A DNA stretch of 64,000 nt, from NCBI RefSeq assembly GCF_000204645.1, contig NC_015422.1:4109001-4173000 (forward strand), read 5' to 3'. Below the pieces are notes generated by a model that had not been told where the DNA came from, searched no databases, and worked only from the letters and a program-made list of their open reading frames with translations. This stretch comes from Alicycliphilus denitrificans K601. GTDB lineage: Bacteria > Pseudomonadota > Gammaproteobacteria > Burkholderiales > Burkholderiaceae_C. Numbering within the stretch: the first letter of the stretch is position 1; the number at the start of each line of letters is the position of its first letter. Below are positions 8,109-17,162 of the stretch, piece by piece. Made by a program: the position numbers and the translations under genes.

Positions 8109-9017
8109 ATGCCTGAATCCCTCCCGCCAACCATCGACCCGGTCGCCGCCGCGCGCTGGCACGCCCTGGTGCCCGATGAATCGCCCTGGCTGCACGAGGA
8201 GGTCGCACGGCGCATGCAGGAGCGGCTGCAGTGGATCGTCAAGGCGCCCGCGGCATGGTGCGACTGGGACCCGCTGCGCGGCGGCATGCAGGGCCATGCC
8301 CTGGTGGGCGAGCGCTTCGCGCAGGCCGTGAGCCAGATCGCGGAGACCTCCTCGCCCCAGGGGGAGGCGGCGGTCCGCGCGCGCCTTGCCAGGCCCTGGT
8401 GGAGCCCGGCGCGCTGGTCGGCGGCCGCGCCGCGCTTCGGCCTGCCGCAGGACGGCAGCCAGCAGATGCTCTGGTCCAACATGGCCCTGCACATGGCGAC
8501 CGAGCCGCAGGCGCTGATCGCCCGATGGCACCGCGCGCTGGCGGTGGACGGCTACCTGATGTTCTCCTGTCTGGGGCCGGACACGCTGCGCGAGCTGCAC
8601 GCCCTGTATGCTGACCTGGGGTGGCCCGCGCCGGGCCATGCCATGACCGACATGCACGACTGGGGCGACATGCTGGTGCAGGCCGGGTTCGCCGAGCCCA
8701 TCATGGACATGGAGCGCATCACGCTCACGTTCGCCACCCCGCAGCGCCTGCTGCAGGAGCTGCGCGGCCTGGGACGCAACCTGCACCCCCGGCGCTTCGC
8801 GGCGTTGCGCGGGCGCAACTGGCGCACGCAGCTGGAACAGGCCTTGGCGCAGCGCCTGGCCGACCCGCGCCATGACGGGCAGCTGGCGCTGACCTTCGAA
8901 ATCGTCTACGGCCATGCCTTCAAGCCCGCGCCGCGCGTGCGCGTGGAGGGCAGCAGCGCGGTGTCCCTGCAGGACATGCGCTCCATGCTGAAATCGGGGC
9001 GCACATCGGCACGTTGA
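8109..9017 (+). CDS. BioC-like class I SAM-dependent methyltransferase
   Basis: 302 residues from MPESLPPTID. It resembles the malonyl-ACP O-methyltransferase family by overall layout: an N-terminal DPVAAARWH segment like the DxxAxxYD start of BioC, a central QDGSQQMLWSNMALH segment (the usual LxSN..LQW motif), and LMFSCLGPDTLRELHALY (the family's F.T.GP.TL.EL). The classical glycine-rich AdoMet loop (GxGxG) is not obvious, so activity is uncertain. Comparable proteins are annotated as biotin synthesis protein BioC in Comamonadaceae. It sits directly upstream of the cytochrome oxidase operon but is separated from it by 451 nt. Confidence 0.7.
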   Translation: MPESLPPTIDPVAAARWHALVPDESPWLHEEVARRMQERLQWIVKAPAAWCDWDPLRGGMQGHALVGERFAQAVSQIAETSSPQGEAAVRARLARPWWSPARWSAAAPRFGLPQDGSQQMLWSNMALHMATEPQALIARWHRALAVDGYLMFSCLGPDTLRELHALYADLGWPAPGHAMTDMHDWGDMLVQAGFAEPIMDMERITLTFATPQRLLQELRGLGRNLHPRRFAALRGRNWRTQLEQALAQRLADPRHDGQLALTFEIVYGHAFKPAPRVRVEGSSAVSLQDMRSMLKSGRTSAR

Positions 9018-9045
9018 GCCTGCGGCGGCGCTATCTGCGTCGTCA

Positions 9046-9059
9046 ATGATCTTTATCAA
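9046..9059. promoter_or_regulatory. FNR/ANR-like binding site
   Basis: ATGAT-CTTT-ATCAA matches the FNR/ANR consensus TTGAT-N4-ATCAA at 9 of 10 specified positions. Its centre is about 26 nt upstream of a start site inferred from the TACAAT box at 9067-9072, so a bound regulator would cover the -35 region. This fits anaerobic repression of a low-affinity aa3 oxidase. The site is seen directly; the regulation is inferred. Confidence 0.5.
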
Positions 9060-9066
9060 TGCAGGC

Positions 9067-9072
9067 TACAAT
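9067..9072 (+). promoter_or_regulatory. Candidate -10 box of the cytochrome oxidase operon
   Basis: TACAAT in an AT-rich patch just downstream of the FNR-like palindrome. No good -35 hexamer is visible at the proper distance. It is the best sigma-70-like hexamer in the region. Confidence 0.4.
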
Positions 9073-9468
9073 GAATTGCGATTGCAGATCCGGAACTTCT
9101 CTTGGCGCATGCAAGCCTGGCAGCTGTCAGGCCTTCACCGCCGCAACTTCTGGAGTTCTGAGGGCGCCACGGCGCCGTCGGGCCTCCCTTCTGCGTCACT
9201 TGTCGGCCGTCTTTCCTCGGGACTAACGCGTATTGCAGCGAGGTTTCGGGCTGGGCATGCTGAATGTGATCGAGAGGGTCCGTGTCGCGGATCGTGGAGA
9301 CAACAGGCTGCCAAGGAGAGCAGTCTGGACTGATTGGGAAAGCGGCGGTCATGCGCTGTCCGGCCCCGGCCGGCATGGGTGTGAATGCATGCGGCTTTGC
9401 GCACTGCCTGTCGCCGGGCGGATGTGGCAAGGGATTGGTCAACTGGAGCTGAGAGACAAGAGAGAACC

Positions 9469-10632
9469 ATGACAAGCATTTCCAACAAGCTGGCCTCCCT
9501 GTTGCTGGCGCCGCTCGCATCGCTGAGCGCCGCCGCCCATGCGGTGCAGGACCTGCCAGGCGGCCCCGCGGTGCGGCAGCTCAACCTGCATCCGCCCGTC
9601 ACCAAGATCGCCGAGGCGCAGCACGACCTGCACTGGATGCTCCTGATCATCTGCACGGTCATCTTCATCGGCGTGTTCGGCGTCATGTTCTATTCCATCT
9701 GGCACCACCGCAAGTCGCGCGGCGCCAAGGCGGCCAATTTTCACGAATCGACGACCATCGAGGTCACTTGGACGGTGATCCCGTTCCTGATCGTGATCGC
9801 CATGGCCGCGCCGGCCACCAAGGTGATCGTGGCACAGAAGGACACGACCAACTCCGACCTCACCATCAAGGTCACCGGCTACCAGTGGAAGTGGGGGTAC
9901 GACTACCTCAACGGCGAGGGGCAGGGCATCGGCTTCCTGTCCACGCTGGACTCCTCGCAGCGCGCGCTCTCCAGCGCCGGCACGCCCGAGGGCGACAACT
10001 ACCTGCTGAAGGTGGACAACCCCCTGGTGGTGCCCGTCAACAAGAAGGTGCGCATCATCACCACGGCCAACGACGTGATCCACTCGTGGATGGTGCCGTC
10101 CTTCGGCGTCAAGCAGGACGCCATCCCGGGCTTCGTGCGCGACACCTGGTTCCGCGCCGAGAAGCCGGGCGACTACTACGGGCAGTGCGTGGAGCTGTGC
10201 GGCAAAGAGCATGCCTACATGCCCATCCATGTGAAGGTGCTGTCGCAGGCGGAGTACACGGCCTGGGTCGCTGCCGAACAGAAGAAGGCAGCGGCCAAGC
10301 TCGATGACCCGAATAAGGTCTGGGCGCTGCCCGACCTCGAGGCACGCGGCGCCAAGGTCTACGCCGCCAACTGCGCGGCCTGCCACCAGGCCAACGGCAA
10401 GGGCGCGGGCCCGATCAAGCCGCTCGATGGCTCGGCCATCGTCAAGGATGCCGACCATGCGCGGCAGATCCAGGTGGTCCTCAAGGGTGCGGCCAATGGC
10501 GCCATGCCCGCCTGGGCGGCCCTGAGCGACACCGACTTGGCGGCCGTGGTCACCTATACCAAGAACGCCTGGTCCAACAAGACCGGCCAGCTCGTGCAGC
10601 CCGCCGAGATCGTGGCCCAGCGTGGCAAGTGA
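9469..10632 (+). CDS. coxB: Cytochrome c oxidase subunit II (CuA subunit, with fused cytochrome c domain)
   Basis: 387 residues from MTSISNK. The protein has a signal peptide, two transmembrane helices (about 55-80 and 100-118), then the periplasmic cupredoxin domain. The CuA motif [12 protein letters not shown] supplies the Cys, His and Met ligands, with the earlier His in [13 protein letters not shown]. After about residue 300 there is a fused c-type cytochrome domain with the heme-binding motif CAACH and a downstream Met (GAMPAWA). It accepts electrons from cytochrome c and passes them to subunit I. First gene of the aa3 oxidase operon; ctaD starts 37 nt downstream. Confidence 0.95.
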   Translation: MTSISNKLASLLLAPLASLSAAAHAVQDLPGGPAVRQLNLHPPVTKIAEAQHDLHWMLLIICTVIFIGVFGVMFYSIWHHRKSRGAKAANFHESTTIEVTWTVIPFLIVIAMAAPATKVIVAQKDTTNSDLTIKVTGYQWKWGYDYLNGEGQGIGFLSTLDSSQRALSSAGTPEGDNYLLKVDNPLVVPVNKKVRIITTANDVIHSWMVPSFGVKQDAIPGFVRDTWFRAEKPGDYYGQCVELCGKEHAYMPIHVKVLSQAEYTAWVAAEQKKAAAKLDDPNKVWALPDLEARGAKVYAANCAACHQANGKGAGPIKPLDGSAIVKDADHARQIQVVLKGAANGAMPAWAALSDTDLAAVVTYTKNAWSNKTGQLVQPAEIVAQRGK

Positions 10633-10669
10633 GAACCCAGGCCCAAAGCAACGTATTGAGGATTCGACC

Positions 10670-12301
10670 ATGAGCGCAGTTCTGGACAACCATGGGCACG
10701 CGGCAGGCCATGCCGCCGGTCACGCGGACCACCACCAGCCCACCGGCTGGCGGCGCTGGCTGTTCGCCACCAACCACAAGGACATCGGCACGCTGTACCT
10801 GCTGTTCTCCTTCACCATGCTGATGGTCGGCGGCCTGCTGGCGATGCTGATCCGCGCCGAGCTGTTCCAGCCCGGCCTGCAGATCGTGAACCCCGAGATG
10901 TTCAACCAGTTCACCACCATGCACGGGCTGATCATGGTGTTCGGCGCCATCATGCCGGCCTTCGTGGGCTTTGCGAACTGGATGATCCCGCTGCAGATCG
11001 GCGCCTCCGACATGGCGTTCGCGCGCATGAACAACTTCAGCTTTTGGCTGCTGGTGCCCGCGGGCATCATGCTGTCGGCCTCGTTCTTCATGCCGGGCGG
11101 GGCGCCCGCAGGCGGCTGGACGCTCTACGCGCCGCTGTCGGCGCAGATGCCCATGTCGCTGGACGCGGCCATCTTCGCGCTGCACATCATGGGCGCCTCG
11201 TCCATCATGGGCGCGATCAACATCATCGTCACCATCCTGAACATGCGCGCGCCCGGCATGACGCTGATGAAGATGCCGATCTTCTGCTGGAGCTGGCTGA
11301 TCACCGCCTACCTCCTGATCGCCGTGATGCCGGTGTTCGCCGGCGCCATCACGATGACGCTCACCGACCGCCATTTCGGCACCAGCTTCTTCAACCCCGC
11401 CGGCGGCGGCGACCCGGTGATGTACCAGCACATCTTCTGGTTCTTCGGCCACCCCGAGGTCTACATCATGATCCTGCCGGCCTTCGGCATGATCAGCCAG
11501 ATCGTGCCGACCTTCGCGCGCAAGCGGCTGTTCGGCTACACGTCCATGGTGTATGCGATCGCGGCGATCGCCACGCTGTCGATGATCGTCTGGGCGCACC
11601 ACATGTTCACCACCGGCATGCCGGTCACGGGCCAGCTGTTCTTCATGTACGGCACCATGCTGATCGCCATTCCGACCGGGGTGAAGGTGTTCAACTGGAC
11701 CGCCACCATGTGGCGCGGCTCCATGACCTTCGAGACCCCGATGCTGTGGGCCGTGGGCTTCATCTTCGTGTTCACCATCGGCGGCTTCACCGGCGTGATA
11801 CCGGCCGTGGTGCCCATCGACACCCAGATCCAAGACACCTACTACATCATCGCCCACTTCCACTACGTGCTGGTGGCCGGCTCCCTGTTCGCCATCTACG
11901 GCGCTTACTACTACTGGGCGCCCAAATGGAGCGGCGTGATGTACAGCGAGACGCGCGGCAGGATCCATTTCTGGTGGTCCATGATCTCCTTCAACGTCGC
12001 GTTCTTCCCCATGCACTTCCTGGGGCTCGCCGGTATGCCGCGCCGCTATGCCGACTACCCGATGCAGTTCGCCGACTTCAACATGATCGCCTCGATCGGC
12101 GCCTTCTTCTTCGGCGCGGCGCAGCTGTACTTCTTCTTCGCCGTGGTGCTGCCCATGCTGCGCGGCAAGGGCGAGAAGGCCCCGCAGCGCCCCTGGGAGG
12201 CGGCCGAGGGGCTGGAGTGGGAGGTTCCGTCGCCGGCACCGTTCCATACCTTCGAAAACCCGCCGAAGCTGGACGCGACGGCAACCCGGGTCGTCGGGTG
12301 A
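10670..12301 (+). CDS. ctaD: Cytochrome c oxidase subunit I
   Basis: 543 residues with about 12 transmembrane helices and a short His-rich N-terminus. [14 protein letters not shown] carries a CuB His and the cross-linked Tyr. HHMFTTGMP supplies further CuB histidines. AHFHYVL contains the heme a3 and heme a ligands. NHKDIGTLY near residue 40 is the usual family start. This is the catalytic proton-pumping subunit that reduces O2 to water at the heme a3-CuB centre in the inner membrane. It follows coxB and precedes the small assembly ORF and ctaG. Confidence 0.97.
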   Translation: MSAVLDNHGHAAGHAAGHADHHQPTGWRRWLFATNHKDIGTLYLLFSFTMLMVGGLLAMLIRAELFQPGLQIVNPEMFNQFTTMHGLIMVFGAIMPAFVGFANWMIPLQIGASDMAFARMNNFSFWLLVPAGIMLSASFFMPGGAPAGGWTLYAPLSAQMPMSLDAAIFALHIMGASSIMGAINIIVTILNMRAPGMTLMKMPIFCWSWLITAYLLIAVMPVFAGAITMTLTDRHFGTSFFNPAGGGDPVMYQHIFWFFGHPEVYIMILPAFGMISQIVPTFARKRLFGYTSMVYAIAAIATLSMIVWAHHMFTTGMPVTGQLFFMYGTMLIAIPTGVKVFNWTATMWRGSMTFETPMLWAVGFIFVFTIGGFTGVIPAVVPIDTQIQDTYYIIAHFHYVLVAGSLFAIYGAYYYWAPKWSGVMYSETRGRIHFWWSMISFNVAFFPMHFLGLAGMPRRYADYPMQFADFNMIASIGAFFFGAAQLYFFFAVVLPMLRGKGEKAPQRPWEAAEGLEWEVPSPAPFHTFENPPKLDATATRVVG

Positions 12302-12318
12302 ATGGCCGGGGCCGTGGC

Positions 12319-12435
12319 ATGACGACGCAGGAACAACGCAGACGCAACCTCCGGCTGGGCCTGGTCCTGGCGGCCGTGGTGGTGGCGCTGTATGCGGGCT
12401 TCGTCGTGTTCCGATATTCGCTGCTGGGCGGCTGA
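12319..12435 (+). CDS. Small single-pass membrane protein (cytochrome oxidase small assembly protein)
   Basis: A 38-residue ORF, MTTQEQRRRNLRLG followed by one transmembrane helix and ending FVVFRYSLLGG. It lies 17 nt after ctaD and 15 nt before ctaG. Short proteins of this shape (basic N-terminus, one helix, RYS near the end) occur at this exact place in many betaproteobacterial oxidase operons and are annotated as cytochrome oxidase small assembly protein. It is easily missed by gene finders because of its size. A role in oxidase assembly is inferred from position. Confidence 0.75.
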   Translation: MTTQEQRRRNLRLGLVLAAVVVALYAGFVVFRYSLLGG

Positions 12436-12450
12436 AAGCCGGGTGGTGTC

Positions 12451-13074
12451 ATGGGGCTGCGCCGCGAAAACCTCAGGATGCTCGGCAAGCTGGCCGTCGT
12501 GGCCAGCGGCATGTTCGCCTTCGGCTATCTCCTGATCCCGGCCTACAAGGCGATCTGCGAGGCCACCGGCATCAACATCCTGTCCCTGAACGAACGCCAG
12601 GTGCCGGGCAACGGGGTGGCGGGCGCCGAGGCGCGCGCGTTGGCGAAGAACACCCAGGTGGACACCAGCCGGCTCATCACCGTCGAGTTCGACGCCAATG
12701 CCCGCGGCCCCTGGCAGTTCAAGCCCGCGCAGCGGACCATGCAGGTGCATCCGGGCGAGATGGCGACCGTCCTCTACGAGTTCCAGAACGTGCAGGACCG
12801 CCGCATGTCGGCGCAGGCCATCCCGAGTTACGCACCGCGCCAGGCGGCGCCGCATTTCAACAAGCTCGAATGCTTCTGCTTCAGTCAGTACACGCTGGAC
12901 CCGGGCGAAAAGAAGGAGTGGCCCGTGGTGTTCGTGATCGACCCGCGCCTGCCCAAGGACGTCACGACGATCACGCTGTCCTACACCTTCTTCGAGGTGG
13001 GCGGCAAGATTCCGCAGGCGCCGGAATCGACGGCGGGTGCGGTGCAGGCGCCGGCCAGGGAGGCCGGTTCGTGA
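12451..13074 (+). CDS. ctaG: Cytochrome c oxidase assembly protein CtaG/Cox11 (CuB chaperone)
   Basis: 207 residues: one N-terminal membrane anchor (about 14-30), then a periplasmic immunoglobulin-like domain. The copper-binding motif CFCF lies in NKLECFCFSQYTLDPGE, and VDTSRLITVEFDAN and TTITLSYTFFEV are also characteristic of Cox11. It delivers copper to the CuB site of subunit I. The stop codon overlaps the start of the DUF2970 gene by one base (TGATG), indicating translational coupling. Confidence 0.95.
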   Translation: MGLRRENLRMLGKLAVVASGMFAFGYLLIPAYKAICEATGINILSLNERQVPGNGVAGAEARALAKNTQVDTSRLITVEFDANARGPWQFKPAQRTMQVHPGEMATVLYEFQNVQDRRMSAQAIPSYAPRQAAPHFNKLECFCFSQYTLDPGEKKEWPVVFVIDPRLPKDVTTITLSYTFFEVGGKIPQAPESTAGAVQAPAREAGS

Positions 13075-13286
13075 TGGCGGGCAGCAGCAAGCCGGCGCAG
13101 GAGGGCGGCGGGTCGCTCTGGCGCGCCGTGCGGGCCGTGGCCTGGGCCATGATCGGCCTGCGCAATGGCGACGAATACCGCAAGGACCAGACGCTGCTGC
13201 GGCCGCTGCAGGTCGTGGGCATCGCACTGGTGGCGCTTTTCCTGCTGGTGCTGCTGCTGATGGGGCTGGTGCACTGGGTGGCCTGA
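13074..13286 (+). CDS. DUF2970 small membrane protein
   Basis: A 70-residue protein with SLWRAVRAVAWAMIGLRNGDEYRKD, the DUF2970 core, and one C-terminal transmembrane helix. Its ATG overlaps the ctaG stop. The family is found almost only between ctaG and ctaE in betaproteobacterial oxidase operons, so it probably helps oxidase assembly or stability; no biochemical function is known to me. Confidence 0.85.
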   Translation: MAGSSKPAQEGGGSLWRAVRAVAWAMIGLRNGDEYRKDQTLLRPLQVVGIALVALFLLVLLLMGLVHWVA

Positions 13287-13345
13287 CGGCCCGGCCAATG
13301 CACGACGACGAATCGAATGAATAAACAGGAGACCGAGGAGCTGAC

Positions 13346-14230
13346 ATGAGCACAACGACCCAAGGCACGACGCTGCCGTACTACTACGTCCCCGCGCCGT
13401 CCAGCCACCCCGTGCTGGCGGCCGCCGGGCTGTTCTTCGTCATCCTCGGCGCGGCCCTGTGGATCAATGGCTACGCATGGGGCAAGTACTCGCTGGGGCT
13501 GGGCCTGGTGTGGTGGCTGTTCGTGCTCTACCAGTGGTTCCGCGAGGCGGCGCATGAGAGCGAGGGCGGGCTCTATGGCCGCAAGATCGACATCTCCTTC
13601 CGCTGGAGCATGAGCTGGTTCATCTTCTCCGAGGTGATGTTCTTCGGCGCGTTCTTCACCGCGCTGTGGTGGGCGCGCGCGCATTCCGTGCCGGCCCTGG
13701 GCAGCCTGGACAACGCTCTGCTGTGGCCTGACTTCAAGGCCGTCTGGCCCAGCCTTGCGGCCGGCGCCACGGCCTCGCCGGGCAACATCGTCGAGCCGTT
13801 CCAGACCGTGGGGCCGTTCTGGCTGCCCACCATCAACACGGCCCTGCTGCTGAGCTCGGGCGTGACCCTGACCATCGCCCACCATGCGCTGCGCGAGGAC
13901 CAGCGCGGCAAGGCCATCGGCTTCATGTGGACCACCGTGCTGCTGGGCATCGCCTTCCTGTGCGTGCAGGGCTACGAGTACTTCCACCTCTATACCGAGC
14001 TGAACCTCACGCTCCACTCCGGCGTGTTCGGCTCCACCTTCTTCATGCTCACCGGGTTCCACGGCTTCCACGTGTTCGTGGGCATGCTGATGCTGCTTTT
14101 CATCACGCTGCGCCTGCACAGCGGCCACTTCACGGCCGAGCGGCATTTCGGCTTCGAGGGGGCGGCTTGGTACTGGCACTTCGTGGACGTGGTCTGGCTG
14201 GGCCTGTACGTCCTGGTGTACTGGCTCTGA
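13346..14230 (+). CDS. ctaE: Cytochrome c oxidase subunit III
   Basis: 294 residues, seven predicted transmembrane helices. Hallmarks include FRWSMSWFIFSEVMFFGAFF, HHALREDQRGKAIGFMW, LHSGVFGSTFFMLTGFHGFHV and WYWHFVDVVWLGLY near the C-terminus. Subunit III has no redox centre; it stabilises the core and the proton-uptake path. A ribosome site (GGAG) precedes the ATG. A strong terminator follows 30 nt after the stop, ending this half of the operon. Confidence 0.96.
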   Translation: MSTTTQGTTLPYYYVPAPSSHPVLAAAGLFFVILGAALWINGYAWGKYSLGLGLVWWLFVLYQWFREAAHESEGGLYGRKIDISFRWSMSWFIFSEVMFFGAFFTALWWARAHSVPALGSLDNALLWPDFKAVWPSLAAGATASPGNIVEPFQTVGPFWLPTINTALLLSSGVTLTIAHHALREDQRGKAIGFMWTTVLLGIAFLCVQGYEYFHLYTELNLTLHSGVFGSTFFMLTGFHGFHVFVGMLMLLFITLRLHSGHFTAERHFGFEGAAWYWHFVDVVWLGLYVLVYWL

Positions 14231-14260
14231 CGCCGCGCCACGACGCGCAGCCCATGAAGA

Positions 14261-14282
14261 AAGCGCCGTGAGGCGCTTTTTT
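14261..14282 (+). terminator. Intrinsic terminator after ctaE
   Basis: AAGCGCC / GGCGCTT stem with a GTGA loop, followed by T6 on the plus strand. AAA-rich sequence on the other side means it may also terminate the convergent DUF2909 gene. Confidence 0.8.
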
Positions 14283-14303
14283 CTTGGGTAGGGGGAGAAT
14301 CTC

Positions 14304-14528
14304 TCAGTGCGCGCCGGCGGGCAGGCCGGTGGGCTGGATGTAGCCCAGCTTCCATGCCAGCAGCAGGCACAGGAACAGCACGATCGACAGCCCCACGCGC
14401 AGCGCCAGGGCGCGCACCATGCGCTGGCCGCGCTCCTTGTCGTTGCCGCTGCCGCGCATCATGAAAAATAGCGCCGAGCCCAGGCTTGCGATGATGGCGA
14501 GAAACGCCAAGGCCACGAGAATCTTCAT
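14304..14528 (-). CDS. DUF2909 twin-transmembrane protein
   Basis: 74 residues from MKILVALAFLAIIASLG with two hydrophobic helices separated by a basic loop containing RGSGNDKERGQRMVRALALRVG. This matches small betaproteobacterial twin-TM proteins annotated DUF2909 that sit opposite SURF1 in oxidase operons. It is encoded on the opposite strand to the oxidase genes and starts 15 nt from the SURF1 start, so the two promoters overlap. Function unknown. Confidence 0.75.
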   Translation of the reverse strand: MKILVALAFLAIIASLGSALFFMMRGSGNDKERGQRMVRALALRVGLSIVLFLCLLLAWKLGYIQPTGLPAGAH

Positions 14529-14543
14529 GGAGTCCATTATCCG

Positions 14544-15311
14544 GTGAACCATCCCGCACGACGTTCCTTCGGCCTGCGCTTCTGGCTGGTCACGCTGGCC
14601 GCCCTGGCCACCATCGTGGCCACGGGCTCGCTCGGGCGCTGGCAGCTGTCGCGCGCCGCGCAGATGCGCGCGATGCAGGCAGCGATCGACGAGCGCCAGG
14701 CGATGGCACCGCTGGAGGGAGCCGGGCTGCTGCAGGCGCAGGAGCGCGGCGGCGCGCAGGTGCTGCACCGCAGCGTGCGGCTGCGCGGGCAGTGGCTGCC
14801 CGAGGCCACGGTGTTCCTGGACAACCGCCAGATGCAGGGGCGCCCGGGTTTCTTCGTGCTCACGCCGCTGCGCCTGCACGCCAGCCAGCGCGCCGTGCTG
14901 GTGCAGCGAGGCTGGGCGGCGCGCGATTTCCATGAGCGCACGCGCCTGCCGGACATCGCCACGCCGGCCGGCGAGGTGCTGGTCGAGGGGCGCCTGGCAG
15001 GCCCGCCCGCTCGGCTGTACGAGTTCCAGCCGTCCGGCGAAGGCCAGGGGTCTTCGCGCATCCGGCAGAATCTGGACTTGGCCGCCTATGGGGCCGAGAC
15101 CGGGCTGGACCTGCTGCCCCTGACCGTGATGCAGACCGGCGCCGCCGGCGACGGGCTGCGGCGCGACTGGGCGCCCGTCGACAGCGGTGTCGGCAAGCAT
15201 TACGGCTATGCATTCCAATGGTTCGGGCTTTGCGGCCTGGTTGTAATCCTTTATGTCTGGTTCCAATTTGTCCGACGCTTATTCCCCCCGAACCGCCGGC
15301 CTCGGGCCTGA
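14544..15311 (+). CDS. SURF1 family cytochrome oxidase biogenesis protein
   Basis: 255 residues starting at a GTG codon. There are two transmembrane helices (about 12-30 and 228-245) flanking a periplasmic domain, as in Surf1/Shy1. Signatures: LGRWQLSRAAQ after helix 1, VFLDNRQMQGRPGFFVLTPL, and KHYGYAFQWFGL before helix 2. SURF1 promotes insertion of heme a into the oxidase. The 3' end overlaps the next gene by 59 nt, indicating coupling. Confidence 0.92.
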   Translation: MNHPARRSFGLRFWLVTLAALATIVATGSLGRWQLSRAAQMRAMQAAIDERQAMAPLEGAGLLQAQERGGAQVLHRSVRLRGQWLPEATVFLDNRQMQGRPGFFVLTPLRLHASQRAVLVQRGWAARDFHERTRLPDIATPAGEVLVEGRLAGPPARLYEFQPSGEGQGSSRIRQNLDLAAYGAETGLDLLPLTVMQTGAAGDGLRRDWAPVDSGVGKHYGYAFQWFGLCGLVVILYVWFQFVRRLFPPNRRPRA

Positions 15312-16008
15312 GCAGGGCGCCGAGCAGCCGCTCGGCCTCACGGTGCACAGCCTGCCGCACGCCGGCGACGCCATGGCCGCGATGCAGCGCACGCGCGGCA
15401 AGGGGCGCTGGCAGATGCTGGCGCTGCTGTTGGTGTGCGCGGCGCCCGTGATCGCCTCGTATTTCACCTACTACGTGATCCGGCCCGAAGGCCGGCGCAG
15501 CTATGGCGAGCTCATCGATCCGCAGCGCCCCATGCCGGCCCAGGCCCGGGTGCACGCGCTGGACGGCACGCCGCTCCGCCTCGATGCGCTGCGCGGCCAG
15601 TGGCTGCTGGTGAGCGTGGCGGGCGGCGCCTGCGACGCGGACTGCCGCAACAACCTCTACCTGCAGCGCCAGCTGCGCGAAAGCATGGGCCGCGAGAAGG
15701 AGCGCGTGGACTGGGTATGGCTGGTCTCCGACGACGCGGAGCCCCCCGCCGACATCGCGCCGGCGCTCGCCCAGGCCACGGTGCTGCGCGCAGACGGCGC
15801 CACGCTGGATGCCTGGCTCGCGCCCGCGGCCGGCCATGCGCTGGCCGAGCACCTGTACGTGGTGGACCCCATGGGCCACTGGATGATGCGTTTCCCCGCG
15901 CACCTGGACCGATCGGGCGCGGCCAACGCCAAGCGCGACCTGGAGCGCCTGCTGCGCGCCTCGTCGTCGTGGGATCTTGCGGGCCGTGAACAGGAGGAGC
16001 GCCCATGA
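15253..16008 (+). CDS. SCO-like thioredoxin-fold membrane protein of the oxidase operon
   Basis: 251 residues with one transmembrane helix (about 56-72), then a periplasmic thioredoxin-like domain: LDALRGQWLLVSVAGGACDADCRNNLYLQRQLRES. The CxxxC pair (CDADC) occupies the place of the SCO copper-binding CPDVC, and HLYVVDPMGHWMMRF resembles the SCO C-terminal strand with a His. It is conserved as a hypothetical protein between SURF1 and ctaA in relatives. A role in copper or thiol handling during oxidase assembly is likely but unproven. An internal ATG at MAAMQRT is an alternative start that would avoid the overlap with SURF1. Confidence 0.65.
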   Translation: MSGSNLSDAYSPRTAGLGPEQGAEQPLGLTVHSLPHAGDAMAAMQRTRGKGRWQMLALLLVCAAPVIASYFTYYVIRPEGRRSYGELIDPQRPMPAQARVHALDGTPLRLDALRGQWLLVSVAGGACDADCRNNLYLQRQLRESMGREKERVDWVWLVSDDAEPPADIAPALAQATVLRADGATLDAWLAPAAGHALAEHLYVVDPMGHWMMRFPAHLDRSGAANAKRDLERLLRASSSWDLAGREQEERP

Positions 16009-17162
16009 CCAGCACGCAGCAGTCTCTCTACGACCTGGCGCCGCTCATCGAGGTCATGGCGCTGGGCGCGGCGATCGCCCTCGGGCCGCTGGCTTGGGTC
16101 TGGTGGCGCGGGCGCGGCGGCACGCCCGTTCGGCGCCTGCAGGCGCTGACCGTGCTGACGCTGTTCCTTACCTTCGACCTGGTCATGTTCGGCGCCTTCA
16201 CGCGCCTGACGGACTCGGGCCTGGGCTGCCCCGACTGGCCCGGCTGCTACGGCAACGCCAGCCCCGTGGGGGCGGTGGCCGAGATCTCCGCCGCGCAGCA
16301 GGCCATGCCCACGGGCCCGGTCACGCACGGCAAGGCCTGGGTGGAGATGATCCACCGCTACCTCGCCACCGGCGTGGGCGTGCTCATCATCGTGCTCACG
16401 GTGGGCGCATGGCGCCAGCGCGGACGCACGCCCGCGCTGAGCCCGTGGTGGCCCACGGCCACCCTGGTCTGGGTCTGCCTGCAGGGGGCGTTCGGCGCCC
16501 TCACGGTGACCATGAAGCTGTTCCCGGCCATCGTCACGCTGCACCTCATCGGCGGGCTGGTGCTGCTGGTGCTGCTGTGCGTGCAGGCCGTGCGCCAGAC
16601 GCAGATGACCCAGGGCGCGGCGCCCGTGGCGCTGCAAGGTGGCCTGCGTTGGCTGCTGGGCGGAGCGGCCGTGCTGGTGGCGCTGCAAAGCGTGCTCGGC
16701 GGCTGGGTCAGCACCAACTACGCGGTGCTGGCCTGCACCACCTTCCCGCAGTGCCAGGGCAGCTGGTGGCCCGACATGGCTTTCGCCGAGGGCTTCCAGA
16801 TCTGGCGCGCGCTGGGGGTGCTGCAGGACGGTAGCCACATCAGCTTCGCCGCCCTGACGGCCATCCACTACGTGCACCGGCTCGCGGCCTACGGGGTGCT
16901 GCTGGTGCTCGGGCTCCTGGTGTGGCGCTTGGCGCGCGCGGGCCAGCTGCGCGACCAGGCGCGCTGGCTGGCGGGCCTGTCGCTGCTCCAGTTCGTCACG
17001 GGCCTGTCCAACGTGGTGCTGGACTGGCCGCTGGTGGCGGCCGTGTTGCACACGGGGGGCGCCGCGGCGTTGATCGTGGTGTTGACCTGGGCGCTGGCGG
17101 CCAGCCGCAGCATGGCCGATACCGCGCGGGCACCTTCCATCCCCAGGAGAGTTTCCGCATGA
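16005..17162 (+). CDS. ctaA: Heme A synthase (COX15/CtaA)
   Basis: 385 residues with about eight transmembrane helices. Motifs: [22 protein letters not shown] (type-1 heme A synthase), [19 protein letters not shown] and [13 protein letters not shown], which supply the conserved heme-ligand histidines. It oxidises the C8 methyl of heme O to the formyl group of heme A. Its start overlaps the previous stop (ATGA) and its stop overlaps the ctaB start, so the group is translationally coupled. Confidence 0.95.
   Translation: MTSTQQSLYDLAPLIEVMALGAAIALGPLAWVWWRGRGGTPVRRLQALTVLTLFLTFDLVMFGAFTRLTDSGLGCPDWPGCYGNASPVGAVAEISAAQQAMPTGPVTHGKAWVEMIHRYLATGVGVLIIVLTVGAWRQRGRTPALSPWWPTATLVWVCLQGAFGALTVTMKLFPAIVTLHLIGGLVLLVLLCVQAVRQTQMTQGAAPVALQGGLRWLLGGAAVLVALQSVLGGWVSTNYAVLACTTFPQCQGSWWPDMAFAEGFQIWRALGVLQDGSHISFAALTAIHYVHRLAAYGVLLVLGLLVWRLARAGQLRDQARWLAGLSLLQFVTGLSNVVLDWPLVAAVLHTGGAAALIVVLTWALAASRSMADTARAPSIPRRVSA

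Larger units (their letters stand above)
9018..9468 (+). other. Promoter and long leader region of the cytochrome oxidase operon
   Basis: 451 nt without a convincing gene. It contains an FNR/ANR-like palindrome (9046-9059), a good -10 box TACAAT (9067-9072) and then almost 390 nt of leader before coxB. The leader holds a small GC hairpin around 9161-9177 (GGCGCC ACGGCGCC). I see no known riboswitch consensus. Open readings in the leader lack codon bias and ribosome sites. Confidence 0.5.
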
